The notes beneath the pieces were generated by a model, which saw only the letters and a list, made by a program, of their open reading frames with translations, did no database searches and had not been told where the DNA came from. Shown piece after piece: positions 1-8,189 of a DNA stretch of 44,243 bases. Position 1 is the stretch's first letter; each line of letters starts with the position of its first letter. The stretch lies in NCBI GenBank assembly GCA_001770015.1, contig MEQB01000030.1, forward strand, positions 1-44,243, read 5' to 3'. Origin of the DNA: Bdellovibrionales bacterium RIFOXYC1_FULL_37_79. Its GTDB lineage: Bacteria; Bdellovibrionota; Bacteriovoracia; Bacteriovoracales; Bacteriovoracaceae. A program made the translations under genes and the position numbers.

Positions 1-2112
1 TTTCCCTATCCAAACGACCCAAATGAACGGGTATTTTTTATTTATGATAAAGAAAATCGTTTAAAGGGTTATGTGTCAGCCACGGTGGTGGAAGATGCCA
101 AAAAAAATAAAAGGCTATACGTTATTACGATTGCGGGGAATCGAGTTAATGCTCAAGACACTGAGTTGATATTACAAGGATTGGATGCCAAAAAAGAGTC
201 GTTGGGAGTCAGTAAAATCATTTTGCCAGAAAAGAAAAATCTAGATAATCTTTTGAATTTTGCGCCTATAAAGGATGTTTTTCATCAGGCTGTCGGAAGT
301 AGGCCTCCTGAAGATATCTATTATCAAGATAAAAAGATAAGACTACAAATTCAAGCTTATGAATCTGTCAACAATGCAGGCGAATATGATCATATTGCTA
401 ATAATACTAAAGGAGTTGAATATGTCCCACTGAATAAAATCAATATAAGAACCCAGATGACGCAAGTTCCACCTCAGATGCGATCGTTGGTGATAAAAAA
501 TAGTTTTGAACCCACAGCCGTTATAGAATTTTGTCTGGCACTTGATGGTTCCCACCGAGAAGATTTTATTGATGATACTTTAGATATAGCTATGAGTAAT
601 CCTCAAAAAAAGAAAGCTGCTAAAAGATTGATGAAGATCGTTACAAAAAAACCTGTGATGACAACAGACAGGTTGATTAATGAAATTGAACAATTGGTCG
701 CAATTTTGGAAATATCACCTGACCGCTTCAGTGAAAAAAAGGAACAATGGTTAATAAATAATTTGCTTAATGCCAGTGATGGGTTAAAAGAAAAAAATCT
801 TTCTAAAAATTTGGATCTTATTGCATGGGATTTTAAAAATAATAATCCCCCTCTGATAGAGGGGGAAATATTTAAAAAATATGAAAAAGTCTTTGTGAAT
901 CATAAATCATATCTTAAGTTGCAAAATACATTTTTAAAAAAATTAAAGGATGATCCATTTTTTGTAGAAGAGCTTGAAAGGAATGATCCGCGCATGAGAT
1001 TAGCATTTTCGACTGATGTTGCAGATGACCAGCTCCCTTCAGGGAAGACAATTGTGCTACTGCAAGAATACATTGCAACACTTAGTGATTATGGACAAAA
1101 GTTGGTTGTTGAAAATATTTACTATGCCGGTACACGATCTGCAGTGGACTCACTCGTCAAAAAATTGAATATCAAAAATCAGGAAAATCTTTATAAAAAT
1201 TTTATTGAGAAAGGTATTGAACTAAAACAGTCGGAACCATATTTATCCTATATTGTAGACGCATTATCACAACCTCATACAAAAGATATGATAGATGTCT
1301 ATAAGAGTTTAATCGAGGCAATGGTTAAATTGAAGGATTGGGATGTAATTAAAAGTTTTGTAGAAGAAGTATTATCACAACCTCATACTAAGGATATGCT
1401 TGATGTTTATAAACTTTTTTTTAAGAAGATGCCGAAAGATTGGCTAACTGATATACTCATGGTTTTTTTAAAGAAAGTATTGACACAAGATCATGCTAAA
1501 AATATGGTTGGTATTAAAGAATTAATTTTTAGTAAAATAGTTGAATCAAAAAATGAGGATTTACTTAATGTTTTCGTAAAGGAGGCATTGTCAAAACCCG
1601 AATGGATTAATGTGGAACATATGCATAAACAATTTTTGAATAAAGTTGTTGAGATGAAGAGTAAGGATTTGTTAAGAAGCTATGCCGCTAATGTGTTATC
1701 CAAACCCCACACCAAGGACATGATTGAAGTTTATAAATTATATATCGAAAAAGCCGCTGAAATGAAAGACCCATATTCATTTAGTCATTTAATAATTTAT
1801 TCATTGTCAAAAGAGCATACACGAGATATGACCGAGGTGTATCAGCTATTAGTTGAGAAGGCAATAGATCTTGAAGATTATCGAATGTTTAAAATATTAT
1901 CAGAGAATGTTTTAACAGCACCTCATACTCAAAAAGATCCATTTTTTGATTCGCTTAGGAAATTTTGTAAAAAAGTTAATAATAAATTTAGTACTGCTGG
2001 AAGGAGTGCTGTGAAAAAAATGATCGAGAATGAGTTTGAGCATTTACAGAAAGTTAATTCGGGAAAAAAAGCTAGTGTTATTCAGCAATGCTTGTCGGAG
2101 GGGTTAAAATAA
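1..2112 (+). CDS. 3' part of a large protein ending in a 36-residue-repeat helical solenoid (5'-truncated)
   Basis: The frame is open from base 1 and runs through the GTG at 73 without a stop, so the gene begins outside the window and 73 is probably not its start. About 703 residues are visible. The first ~60 form a strand-rich stretch (GYVSATVVEDAKKNKRLYVI) that might be the end of a separate domain; I do not recognise it. The middle is Lys/Asn/Asp-rich and mostly helical. The last third is a tandem array of 36-residue helix-turn-helix units marked by LSxPHTKDM, which suggests a TPR/HEAT-like protein-interaction solenoid. No signal peptide can be judged because the N-terminus is missing. The stop lies only 3 bases from the stop of the convergent HflX gene and I see no terminator between them. 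Function unknown. Confidence 0.8.
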   Translation, partial: FPYPNDPNERVFFIYDKENRLKGYVSATVVEDAKKNKRLYVITIAGNRVNAQDTELILQGLDAKKESLGVSKIILPEKKNLDNLLNFAPIKDVFHQAVGSRPPEDIYYQDKKIRLQIQAYESVNNAGEYDHIANNTKGVEYVPLNKINIRTQMTQVPPQMRSLVIKNSFEPTAVIEFCLALDGSHREDFIDDTLDIAMSNPQKKKAAKRLMKIVTKKPVMTTDRLINEIEQLVAILEISPDRFSEKKEQWLINNLLNASDGLKEKNLSKNLDLIAWDFKNNNPPLIEGEIFKKYEKVFVNHKSYLKLQNTFLKKLKDDPFFVEELERNDPRMRLAFSTDVADDQLPSGKTIVLLQEYIATLSDYGQKLVVENIYYAGTRSAVDSLVKKLNIKNQENLYKNFIEKGIELKQSEPYLSYIVDALSQPHTKDMIDVYKSLIEAMVKLKDWDVIKSFVEEVLSQPHTKDMLDVYKLFFKKMPKDWLTDILMVFLKKVLTQDHAKNMVGIKELIFSKIVESKNEDLLNVFVKEALSKPEWINVEHMHKQFLNKVVEMKSKDLLRSYAANVLSKPHTKDMIEVYKLYIEKAAEMKDPYSFSHLIIYSLSKEHTRDMTEVYQLLVEKAIDLEDYRMFKILSENVLTAPHTQKDPFFDSLRKFCKKVNNKFSTAGRSAVKKMIENEFEHLQKVNSGKKASVIQQCLSEGLK
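1156..1965 (+). repeat. In-frame tandem repeat, exact 108-bp (36-codon) period
   Basis: Units begin at 1264, 1372, 1480, 1588, 1696, 1804 and 1912, each exactly 108 bases apart with no insertion or deletion. A more degenerate unit starts at 1156 and the last unit is partial. At protein level each unit starts LSQPHTKDM-like (variants LTQDHAKNM, LSKPEWINV, LSKEHTRDM, LTAPHTQKD), then V-Y-K, then an acidic/basic amphipathic helix. DNA identity between the units at 1264 and 1372 is high (the ttatcacaacctcata segment is shared), whereas others have drifted, which suggests duplication at different times. Confidence 0.85.
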
Positions 2113-2115
2113 AAA

Positions 2116-3423
2116 TCATCCCTTTGAATCTTTTGGCGCCAACTCATAGTTTTGCAATGAAAGCATTTGATACATAAATTCCGGTACTCTTATTTGGTAA
2201 AAGATTCCATTCTCGTGCGGCCTGGAATTGATAATGTTGGTCTTGCTGTTTACGATCGAGTGGGCGGGGCCATCATGGTAGGGGATAAATAGGTCGTAGC
2301 ACATTTGTTTGGCCAAAAAATAATCAATAATATGTTTTCTTAGATTATCAATATCGCTTACATCAAAGGAGTTGATGACAAAGCTTCCGGGATGTGAACG
2401 CTGAATGACTTTTGACATAAGAGGATCGTTTAATAAATCTTTTTTGTTAAAAACAATGAGCTGATTTTTATCATCCGCTTTTAGATCTTTAAGAATGTGC
2501 TGAGTGACTTCCAGGTGTTTTTTGTAGTGGGGGTCGGAGATATCACACACGATAATTAAAAGATCCGCTTCTAGCATGGATTCCAGCGTGGTTTTAAAAC
2601 CGTTTATAAGTTGTGCAGGTAAATTTTGAATGAGTCCCACCGTATCGATAAGGATCATCGGCGGTCTGGTATCCGGATTTAGGGTGCGAAAGGTGGAATC
2701 AAGCGTGGCAAATAATTTATCTTCCTCCAAGACGTTAACTTTACACAGTCGGTTCATAACCGACGATTTTCCAGCATTGGTATAACCCACTAACGCAGCC
2801 GTGATTGCCATATTCTGTCTTTTTTTCTTTTGTTCCTGCCTGGTTTTTAAAACAGTTTTTAAATCACGTTTTAAAAATTCGATGCGTTCTCTTACGATTC
2901 TTCTATCGAGCTCTATTTGTTGTTCACCCTCACCGCCCCTAACTCCAATTCCACCCTTTTGCCTGGAAAAGTGAGTCCAAAATCCGGAGAGTCTGGGGAG
3001 GATATATTCCAGTCTGGCAATTTCAATTTGAATTTTGGCCTCTTTGGTCCTGGCATGGCCGGCAAAGATTTCTAAAATGACGTGGCATCGATCTATGACA
3101 GAAAGGCCTGTTACTTCCTTGATATTTCGGACCTGACTGGCGGTTAATTCAAAGTCAAAGACTAACAGATCGCTATTATTATCTTTGGCTTCTTGTGTAA
3201 TTTCGAGAAGTTTTCCCTTGCCTATGACCGTTGCCGGACTGATCTCTTTTTTGGTTTGGATATGGGTGTTTTTGTACTTAATATTGAGAGTGCGAAGGAG
3301 CTCTTTAAGTTCTTGCAAGGAGTGTTCACTTTCTTGCTGGCTGGAGTGTCCCTTAAATACTGGGGATATAATGGAAATCAGTGTAGCGTTGGCGGTCGAT
3401 TTGATGTGAAATTCATTGTCTAA
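2116..3423 (-). CDS. hflX: GTPase HflX
   Basis: HflX is a ribosome-associated GTPase that in other bacteria splits stalled 70S ribosomes after heat or antibiotic stress. Counting from the Met at 3423 (435 residues), the N-terminal HflX domain carries the GKGKLLEI and QIEIARLEY...LSGFWTHFSRQKGGIG signatures, followed by a coiled linker. The G domain has the P-loop GYTNAGKS (214-221), the HflX-typical LFATLDSTFR switch I, DTVG (261-264) and NKKD (327-330). The length fits the family (E. coli about 426). The frame extends upstream to an ATG at 3498, but that extension encodes a hydrophobic stretch untypical of HflX and has no Shine-Dalgarno sequence, so I prefer 3423; neither start has a strong site. 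Convergent with the repeat protein. Confidence 0.93.
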   Translation of the reverse strand, partial: LDNEFHIKSTANATLISIISPVFKGHSSQQESEHSLQELKELLRTLNIKYKNTHIQTKKEISPATVIGKGKLLEITQEAKDNNSDLLVFDFELTASQVRNIKEVTGLSVIDRCHVILEIFAGHARTKEAKIQIEIARLEYILPRLSGFWTHFSRQKGGIGVRGGEGEQQIELDRRIVRERIEFLKRDLKTVLKTRQEQKKKRQNMAITAALVGYTNAGKSSVMNRLCKVNVLEEDKLFATLDSTFRTLNPDTRPPMILIDTVGLIQNLPAQLINGFKTTLESMLEADLLIIVCDISDPHYKKHLEVTQHILKDLKADDKNQLIVFNKKDLLNDPLMSKVIQRSHPGSFVINSFDVSDIDNLRKHIIDYFLAKQMCYDLFIPYHDGPAHSIVNSKTNIINSRPHENGIFYQIRVPEFMYQMLSLQNYELAPKDSKG

Positions 3424-3625
3424 CATAAGGTAAGAATTACCCCCAAACCTTATAAGTGTCCAGAGTAAAACCATTAGAGATTTGTAGTAGATACTCATTA
3501 CATGAAGGGGGAAAAAAGTTATCCATTTTCTTTAAATATCGAGGTGTTGCGATGACAAGTCATGAATGATTTTATGCTGTGGAAAGCGGCGTGAGGTGTA
3601 CTTCGTTGTCTTTCTAACTAGGAAT

Positions 3626-4438
3626 TTAAATCCTGAAAAAATCCACCGTAAAACAAAAAATATCTTCAGGTTCAGTCTCTTTGACTGTATCAGAAATTTT
3701 TTTTATCAATTTCACTATTTCTTCTCGCAAAAAATCAAAATCCTTATTAGACAGAGAAAGGGGAGCAGTAAAAGATAAATCTGTGGGAAGTGTGCAATCC
3801 ATTTTTTGGATCGATTTTATTCTCCAATTGGTATGGTGTTGCTTTAAATAAGGCGAGGTTTTTTCGAGATGTGTGCGGCCAATGCTTTGAAAATATCTTC
3901 CTTTTTCAGCTTTGCATAGGCCTGCGTTGACTAAAAACTCTAGAATTTCTGTTACTTGCTTTTTGTCGATACCAAGTCTTTCACTTATTTCATCTCGCAT
4001 TTTACCACCTTTTAAAGAGGATAACATGCGGATGGCCGAGTATTGCCAGGAAGTGTAGTAAATAGATTTTTCTTCATTGGTCAATTCTTTATCTTTTTCA
4101 ACTCTCTCTGATAGATTGAGTGAGCGATTTTTAATTTTCTCACTTTTTCTTAGAAGGTTTTCTTTAAATTTTTTGTTTTGAGTTATACTGATTTGATGGA
4201 GGAGCGCTACATAATCACCTTCAAGCTCCGAAAGGCCTAAATAATCGCATAAAAGAAAAACTTGTTCAGGTGTAAATTCTCTATTCTTACTAAATATTTG
4301 GCTGAGTAGGGTTGGGTGAATATTTAGGTACTTTGCAATGCTTTTTTTTTCACCACGTTTTAGATGTGTATTTTTTTCAATCTCTTTTTGCAAAAAATCA
4401 TGAAATTCATGGTATCCAAGAACTGAGTTTTTTCTCAT
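3626..4438 (-). CDS. TIGR02147/DUF4423-family putative transcriptional regulator
   Basis: The 270-residue protein has an N-terminal helix-turn-helix-like region (residues ~20-75: KSIAKYLNIHPTLLSQIFSK) and a second winged-helix-like segment (~150-185: ISERLGIDKKQVTEILEFLV, then GLCKAEKGRYF). It keeps the YYTSWQYSAIRML segment characteristic of the TIGR02147 family, which is expanded in Bdellovibrio and Fibrobacter. Members are usually annotated as regulators of unknown target. It is transcribed divergently from an exported-protein pair beginning at 4580, so that pair is a plausible target (inference). A Lys/Glu-rich helical linker separates the two halves. The C-terminus is an amphipathic helix plus a short strand. 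Confidence 0.85.
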   Translation of the reverse strand: MRKNSVLGYHEFHDFLQKEIEKNTHLKRGEKKSIAKYLNIHPTLLSQIFSKNREFTPEQVFLLCDYLGLSELEGDYVALLHQISITQNKKFKENLLRKSEKIKNRSLNLSERVEKDKELTNEEKSIYYTSWQYSAIRMLSSLKGGKMRDEISERLGIDKKQVTEILEFLVNAGLCKAEKGRYFQSIGRTHLEKTSPYLKQHHTNWRIKSIQKMDCTLPTDLSFTAPLSLSNKDFDFLREEIVKLIKKISDTVKETEPEDIFCFTVDFFRI

Positions 4439-4463
4439 AATTTAAACACCTTATGTTTGTATG

Positions 4464-4502
4464 TTTATAAATATGTAAATTATATCATGACAAATTTATA
4501 AA
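4464..4502. promoter_or_regulatory. Pair of TTTATAAA palindromes in the divergent promoter region
   Basis: Two identical 8-bp palindromes, TTTATAAA at 4464-4471 and 4495-4502, are 31 bp apart (about three helical turns) between the TIGR02147-type regulator and the exported-protein operon. The spacing would suit two operator half-sites on one DNA face. The region is very AT-rich, so chance is a real alternative. A possible -10 (TATATT, 4532-4537) lies downstream for the rightward operon. Confidence 0.25.
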
Positions 4503-4579
4503 ATAAATAATGAACTAATTTTTGCCTGTGCTATATTGCATCAACTGAAATACATTCTTTTAATAACGAGGAGAATATT

Positions 4580-5287
4580 ATGCTATCTATTAAATTAAGC
4601 TTATTAAAAACAGTCTGTCTGATTATTTTCACCCAATTGTTCATTTCGTCATATTCCTTTGCGATACCTGGTTCAATGGACGGTGGTGGAGGAAATGCAG
4701 AGTCTTTGAAATTTACCATGATTGCCAATCGTGCATTGATGATTGTTCAAGAGAATCAAGCTAAATTTCCGGAAGTTTCATATAGTGATTTCCAAAATGC
4801 GATAAAGAAGACGAAAGTTAAAATTACTAACGAGGAATTAATATTAGATGGTGAAAAGAAGGAGGCGATTAATTATCCCAAAGAGTCATTAATCAAAGTA
4901 AACCGATTTGCTTTTAGAGCATTGACTTCAAATGTGTTGGCCCAAATTGCGCTGGTGGTGCATGAGTATCTGGGAATTTTAGCAATTGATGATCCAAATT
5001 ATCATATCAGTTCAAGAATTGGCGGAATTCTTGAGTCACAAGAGGGATCAATGTTTAAGTGGTCATGTGCGGCAATGGTGGTATGTCGTGGTAGGTATTT
5101 AGGTAGCTGGATTAAGGGCGAGGGTAATACCGCAGGAGAAGCATGGGGTGAAGCCACTGAAATGGGAAAGGATTTTTGTCAATCTCTGAAGGAGTCAGTA
5201 TGGGGTATTGTTACATCAATTACTAGTGGACAAATGCTTACCCATGCAACCCCGGCTACAATGGTTAATGCGTGTCTTAAAAATTAA
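4580..5287 (+). CDS. Exported protein of unknown function with HEYLGI motif
   Basis: A 235-residue protein with a clear Sec signal peptide (cleavage likely after SYSFA, residue 28), then a Gly-rich MDGGGGN stretch. The ATG at 4580 follows a good GAGGAG at 4568-4573 with a 6-base spacer. A helix around residues 120-134 contains VVHEYLGI, followed by a conserved-looking NYHISSRIGG. I associate this arrangement with exported proteins of Bdellovibrio relatives, but no function is established. His128-Glu129 could suggest metal binding, although no complete HExxH is present. The C-terminal half has four cysteines (near 163, 168, 202 and 232) that could form periplasmic disulfides. First gene of a two-gene operon divergent from the regulator. 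Confidence 0.8.
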   Translation: MLSIKLSLLKTVCLIIFTQLFISSYSFAIPGSMDGGGGNAESLKFTMIANRALMIVQENQAKFPEVSYSDFQNAIKKTKVKITNEELILDGEKKEAINYPKESLIKVNRFAFRALTSNVLAQIALVVHEYLGILAIDDPNYHISSRIGGILESQEGSMFKWSCAAMVVCRGRYLGSWIKGEGNTAGEAWGEATEMGKDFCQSLKESVWGIVTSITSGQMLTHATPATMVNACLKN

Positions 5288-5315
5288 TTTAACTAAAAAT
5301 TTGGGAAATAAACTT

Positions 5316-5849
5316 ATGAAAACTTTATGCTTGCTGGCCTTACTGGTATCAATTCATTCTTTTGCGGTAGTACCTTCTGATGATTCGGTGGGATTAGCGA
5401 TCGAATTATCATCGAACCGTGCAGGTTTATCCGGACGATTGATGCTTTCATCGAAAGATTTGGCAATGATTAAATCTGGAGAGTCTAATCTGGTTTGTAA
5501 AACAGCAATTGATGCAGCAACCAAGCGTTCGGTAGGAATTGCTTTCACTGCAGAATTGGGAAATTTTGATGACCAAGGCAATATTATCTATGAGCAATTC
5601 CTGGTAAGAAAAGAGATAATCGATTCTGATGGTTACGAGGTTTTAACTGCTGTAGATAGGAAGGCTGAATTGAATGGACTGTATGTTGATTTTAGAAATG
5701 GTTATCATGAAAAAATTTTGGTGCGTGATCTTACTCATCCAGAACTTAGAATGGAGAGAGAATATATTGAAGAAATGCCGTGGATTAAACTTACTGTTGA
5801 GACCTTGAACGATAATGAAAGCGGTTGTTCTTTGGCATCAAAATTCTAA
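5316..5849 (+). CDS. Small exported protein of unknown function
   Basis: The likely start is the ATG at 5316, not the earlier in-frame ATG at 5208 inside the preceding gene, because it creates a clean signal peptide (MKTLCLLALLVSIHSFA, cleavage after SFA). The mature protein of ~160 residues is predicted to be mostly beta: alternating hydrophobic stretches such as VGLAIELSS and SGRLMLSSK. Two cysteines (near the middle and near the C-terminus) may pair. It starts 28 bases after the upstream exported protein and ends just before a strong terminator, so both genes probably share one transcript. I recognise no family. Confidence 0.75.
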   Translation: MKTLCLLALLVSIHSFAVVPSDDSVGLAIELSSNRAGLSGRLMLSSKDLAMIKSGESNLVCKTAIDAATKRSVGIAFTAELGNFDDQGNIIYEQFLVRKEIIDSDGYEVLTAVDRKAELNGLYVDFRNGYHEKILVRDLTHPELRMEREYIEEMPWIKLTVETLNDNESGCSLASKF

Positions 5850-5860
5850 ATTAGCACGAA

Positions 5861-5895
5861 AACGAGGGACTTAAAAAAGTTCCTCGTTTTTTTTT
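5861..5895 (+). terminator. Rho-independent terminator of the exported-protein operon
   Basis: The arms AACGAGGGACTT and AAGTTCCTCGTT pair over 12 positions (one G-U) around a short A-rich loop and are followed by a run of T. It lies 11 bases past the stop at 5849. Confidence 0.92.
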
Positions 5896-6119
5896 CCAGA
5901 TCTATGCAAAGTGGAACCATCGAACAATTTCTTGTGCAAATACGAACAATGTAGTCACTGGTCAAATAAATCTTTTTTCATAAATTCTTCGCATTATCTT
6001 TAAGATGCCAATAGTACCAATAGTAAGATAGGTAAAATCCAAAGAGTCAGTTAATTATAGATCACAAAACATTTTTTTTTTGGTAAAAAGATGCTGCAAG
6101 TCTGTTTAGAGGGGAAGCG

Positions 6120-6962
6120 ATGAGTTCAAATATGATGAAGATGAGAGATGGTGTGGAGCTTTATTATGAAATCACCCAAGGCAATTCAGCTGATTGGATA
6201 ATATGGGTACATGGGATTTGTGAACATTTGGGGAGATATTCACATTTGGATGAGCTCTTTGCCAAAAATTTCAATATTTTAAGATTTGATCTGAGAGGTC
6301 ACGGCAAAAGTCAGGGAAAAAGAGCCTATGTTGAAAATTTTGAGCAATTTGTTGACGATTTACACGAAGTAATTACGTTTTTGAAAACCAATTACAAGTC
6401 TCCTAAATACGCCTTGATGGGGCACTCCATGGGAGGGCTGATTGTGGCCGGTTATATGCAGACTAAAGTGCATAAGCAATATTATCCACAGGTGGTTTTT
6501 TTTAATTCACCTCCTGCGGGATTACCAGGTGCTGGAGGAGTGCTGGCCCGTCTGTTGCCGCCAAAGATCACCGGGATGTTGTCAGGTATTAGAGGCGGAA
6601 TTGAATTGAAAGGAATGGTGGATTTAAAGGGCCTTTCTCATGATCCTGAAGTTGGCAAGAATTATGCCTTGGATAAATTAAATAGTATGGTTATTCATTC
6701 CGCTTTATTATTTAACCTGGTCAATTTTGGTAAATTGGTTTTTTCCAAACCACTCAATGCAAAATGTCCGGTTTATACTGCCGTTGGCAGCGAAGACAAG
6801 GTGGTTTGTCCTCAGACAATTATTGATTATTGTAAAAATATTGATCCTACCGTGAAAATTAAAGTGTTTGAAGGTTCTTATCACGAATTACATAATGAAA
6901 TAGACAAATACCGATTACCGTTCTTTGAATATATGAAAGAATGCATTGGCACTCGGTTTTAA
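6120..6962 (+). CDS. Alpha/beta hydrolase, monoglyceride-lipase/lysophospholipase type
   Basis: A 280-residue cytoplasmic serine hydrolase of the Hydrolase_4 type. The oxyanion-hole segment VHGICEHLGRY (~residue 30) and the typical FDLRGHGKSQGKR are followed by the nucleophile elbow GHSMGG (~100-105), the acid in SEDKVV (~226) and the His in SYHELHNE (~256), giving a complete triad. The HGxxEHxGRY plus RGHGxSxGxR combination is characteristic of monoacylglycerol lipases and lysophospholipase PldB relatives, so the substrate is probably a monoacyl lipid (family inference). No signal peptide. The ATG at 6120 follows GAGGGGAAGC. The gene stands alone; the next gene converges on it. Confidence 0.88.
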   Translation: MSSNMMKMRDGVELYYEITQGNSADWIIWVHGICEHLGRYSHLDELFAKNFNILRFDLRGHGKSQGKRAYVENFEQFVDDLHEVITFLKTNYKSPKYALMGHSMGGLIVAGYMQTKVHKQYYPQVVFFNSPPAGLPGAGGVLARLLPPKITGMLSGIRGGIELKGMVDLKGLSHDPEVGKNYALDKLNSMVIHSALLFNLVNFGKLVFSKPLNAKCPVYTAVGSEDKVVCPQTIIDYCKNIDPTVKIKVFEGSYHELHNEIDKYRLPFFEYMKECIGTRF

Positions 6963-6990
6963 TTGTATTCTCACCAGTCGGTTTGGTTAA

Positions 6991-7731
6991 TTATTTATTG
7001 GAGTCAATAATCTGGGGTGGTTCAATTTCTTTGGGTGAGGGGTTGATTTCTTTGCGTGTTATTTTGCTAATGGTATACTGGTTATCAATTGCAATGATTG
7101 ATTTTATTAACTCATCGGCTTTTTGGTGTTTTAATGTGTCTAGTTCTTCACAAAAACAACCACACATCAAAGGGCGCAAAAAATCTCCGATTCCATTTGT
7201 TTCTAAATCCATATTGGATAAATCATGCTTAGGATTTTCTTCTATTAGGTTGTCTTCATTTATATCTATGTTAGAAATTCCAATCTGTGGGGCATCTTGC
7301 CGAATTCTACTCGATATCTTTTGAGGCGGAAGCAGTACTTTTTCAAATAATTGCATTTGTATGGGAGCAGATTGGATTTCTGTATTTCTCGCCTTACTGT
7401 CTTTGTAGAAATGGCTGAACATCTCTTTAACCAGTGGGCAGGTATCCAGAGGGTCTTTTGAAATATAATGAGTAGTAGTTTCATTGAACTTAATCGCCAG
7501 AGTTTGGTTTTTATTTTCTTCTAATCGCTTGCTCATTAGAGCAGATCCACTCTTTTTCAACCACATAAAATCTATAAATTTTTTATGATCTTCTGGCGTG
7601 GGTTTGGGTGCGGTTAAACAAACAAGGGTATCCTGGTCTTTAGGGGGATTTTTTGCAGGGTTGGGGGAAACTTCAGCGGCAAGGAGGTCAATAGTCGTTA
7701 AAATTAAGATTATTAGAATAATTTTCTTCAT
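6991..7731 (-). CDS. Exported protein of unknown function with CGCFC motif
   Basis: 246 residues with a signal peptide (MKKIILIILILTTIDLLAA, cleavage after LAA), a Pro-rich start, and a helical Lys/Glu-rich body. The only striking motif is CGCFC near residue 192, with two further cysteines earlier (near 38 and 97). The C-terminus is Pro/Glu-rich (NPSPKEIEPP). No known family recognised. The upstream region lacks a strong Shine-Dalgarno, but the N-terminal signal makes the 7731 start convincing. It lies next to another gene for a Cys-rich exported peptide on the same strand (7885-8016), which might be co-transcribed; the gap is about 150 bases. Confidence 0.7.
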   Translation of the reverse strand: MKKIILIILILTTIDLLAAEVSPNPAKNPPKDQDTLVCLTAPKPTPEDHKKFIDFMWLKKSGSALMSKRLEENKNQTLAIKFNETTTHYISKDPLDTCPLVKEMFSHFYKDSKARNTEIQSAPIQMQLFEKVLLPPQKISSRIRQDAPQIGISNIDINEDNLIEENPKHDLSNMDLETNGIGDFLRPLMCGCFCEELDTLKHQKADELIKSIIAIDNQYTISKITRKEINPSPKEIEPPQIIDSNK

Positions 7732-7884
7732 AGGATTATTATAAGGGACAACTTTTTTAAATTAAAAGGGGGAAAATATTAGTTTAATTCGAAGCATTTA
7801 CTGACACACTTATTTAGTAAACCATCAAAAAGCAGGTTAAATGGAATATTTTGAGTTTGTTTGATAAGAATCGGGTTCTAGGTC

Positions 7885-8016
7885 TTACGGGGTAGAATCA
7901 TTGCCACAAGAATTAGTACATTCACAACCAAAGCAAGCGTTAACATTTTCGGTAGTATTAAAGCTAACAAAACTAAAACAGACAAGCATTGCTATAAGAA
8001 TTAAGATCGCTTTCAT
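7885..8016 (-). CDS. Tiny exported Cys-rich peptide (43 residues)
   Basis: Read on the minus strand, an ATG at 8016 preceded by GGAG with a 6-base spacer opens a 43-codon frame. Residues 1-27 form a signal peptide (MKAILILIAMLVCFSFVSF...NVNA) with an acceptable V-N-A cleavage site. The predicted mature peptide is only 16 residues, starting CFGCECTNSCG, and contains four cysteines. The strong ribosome binding site and complete signal peptide argue that it is real. It could be a secreted peptide or metal-binding factor; I do not recognise it. A longer plus-strand frame over the same bases has no comparable support. Confidence 0.6.
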   Translation of the reverse strand: MKAILILIAMLVCFSFVSFNTTENVNACFGCECTNSCGNDSTP

Positions 8017-8189
8017 TCATTTCTCCAATCATCACCATAATTTTTTGTTACAGATAAATAGAACATTTTTTTGCCTTTCGCAAGGTAAAAACCAACTATT
8101 TTGCTCAGGTTTGGGAAGTAACTATCTATTGAAAAACATTTTTGATGCACTAAACTAAATGTAAATAATTAACATGGAGAAACTCACCA

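Noticed and set aside
3499-3625. Possible extension of HflX or a small gene upstream of it
   Set aside because: No Shine-Dalgarno and a hydrophobic lead untypical of HflX; nothing else coherent is encoded.
6008-6025. Tandem CCAATAGTA repeat
   Set aside because: Only two 9-bp copies in AT-rich intergenic DNA; likely chance.
7901-8158. 85-codon plus-strand frame
   Set aside because: Lacks a ribosome binding site and covers the better-supported minus-strand Cys-rich peptide gene.
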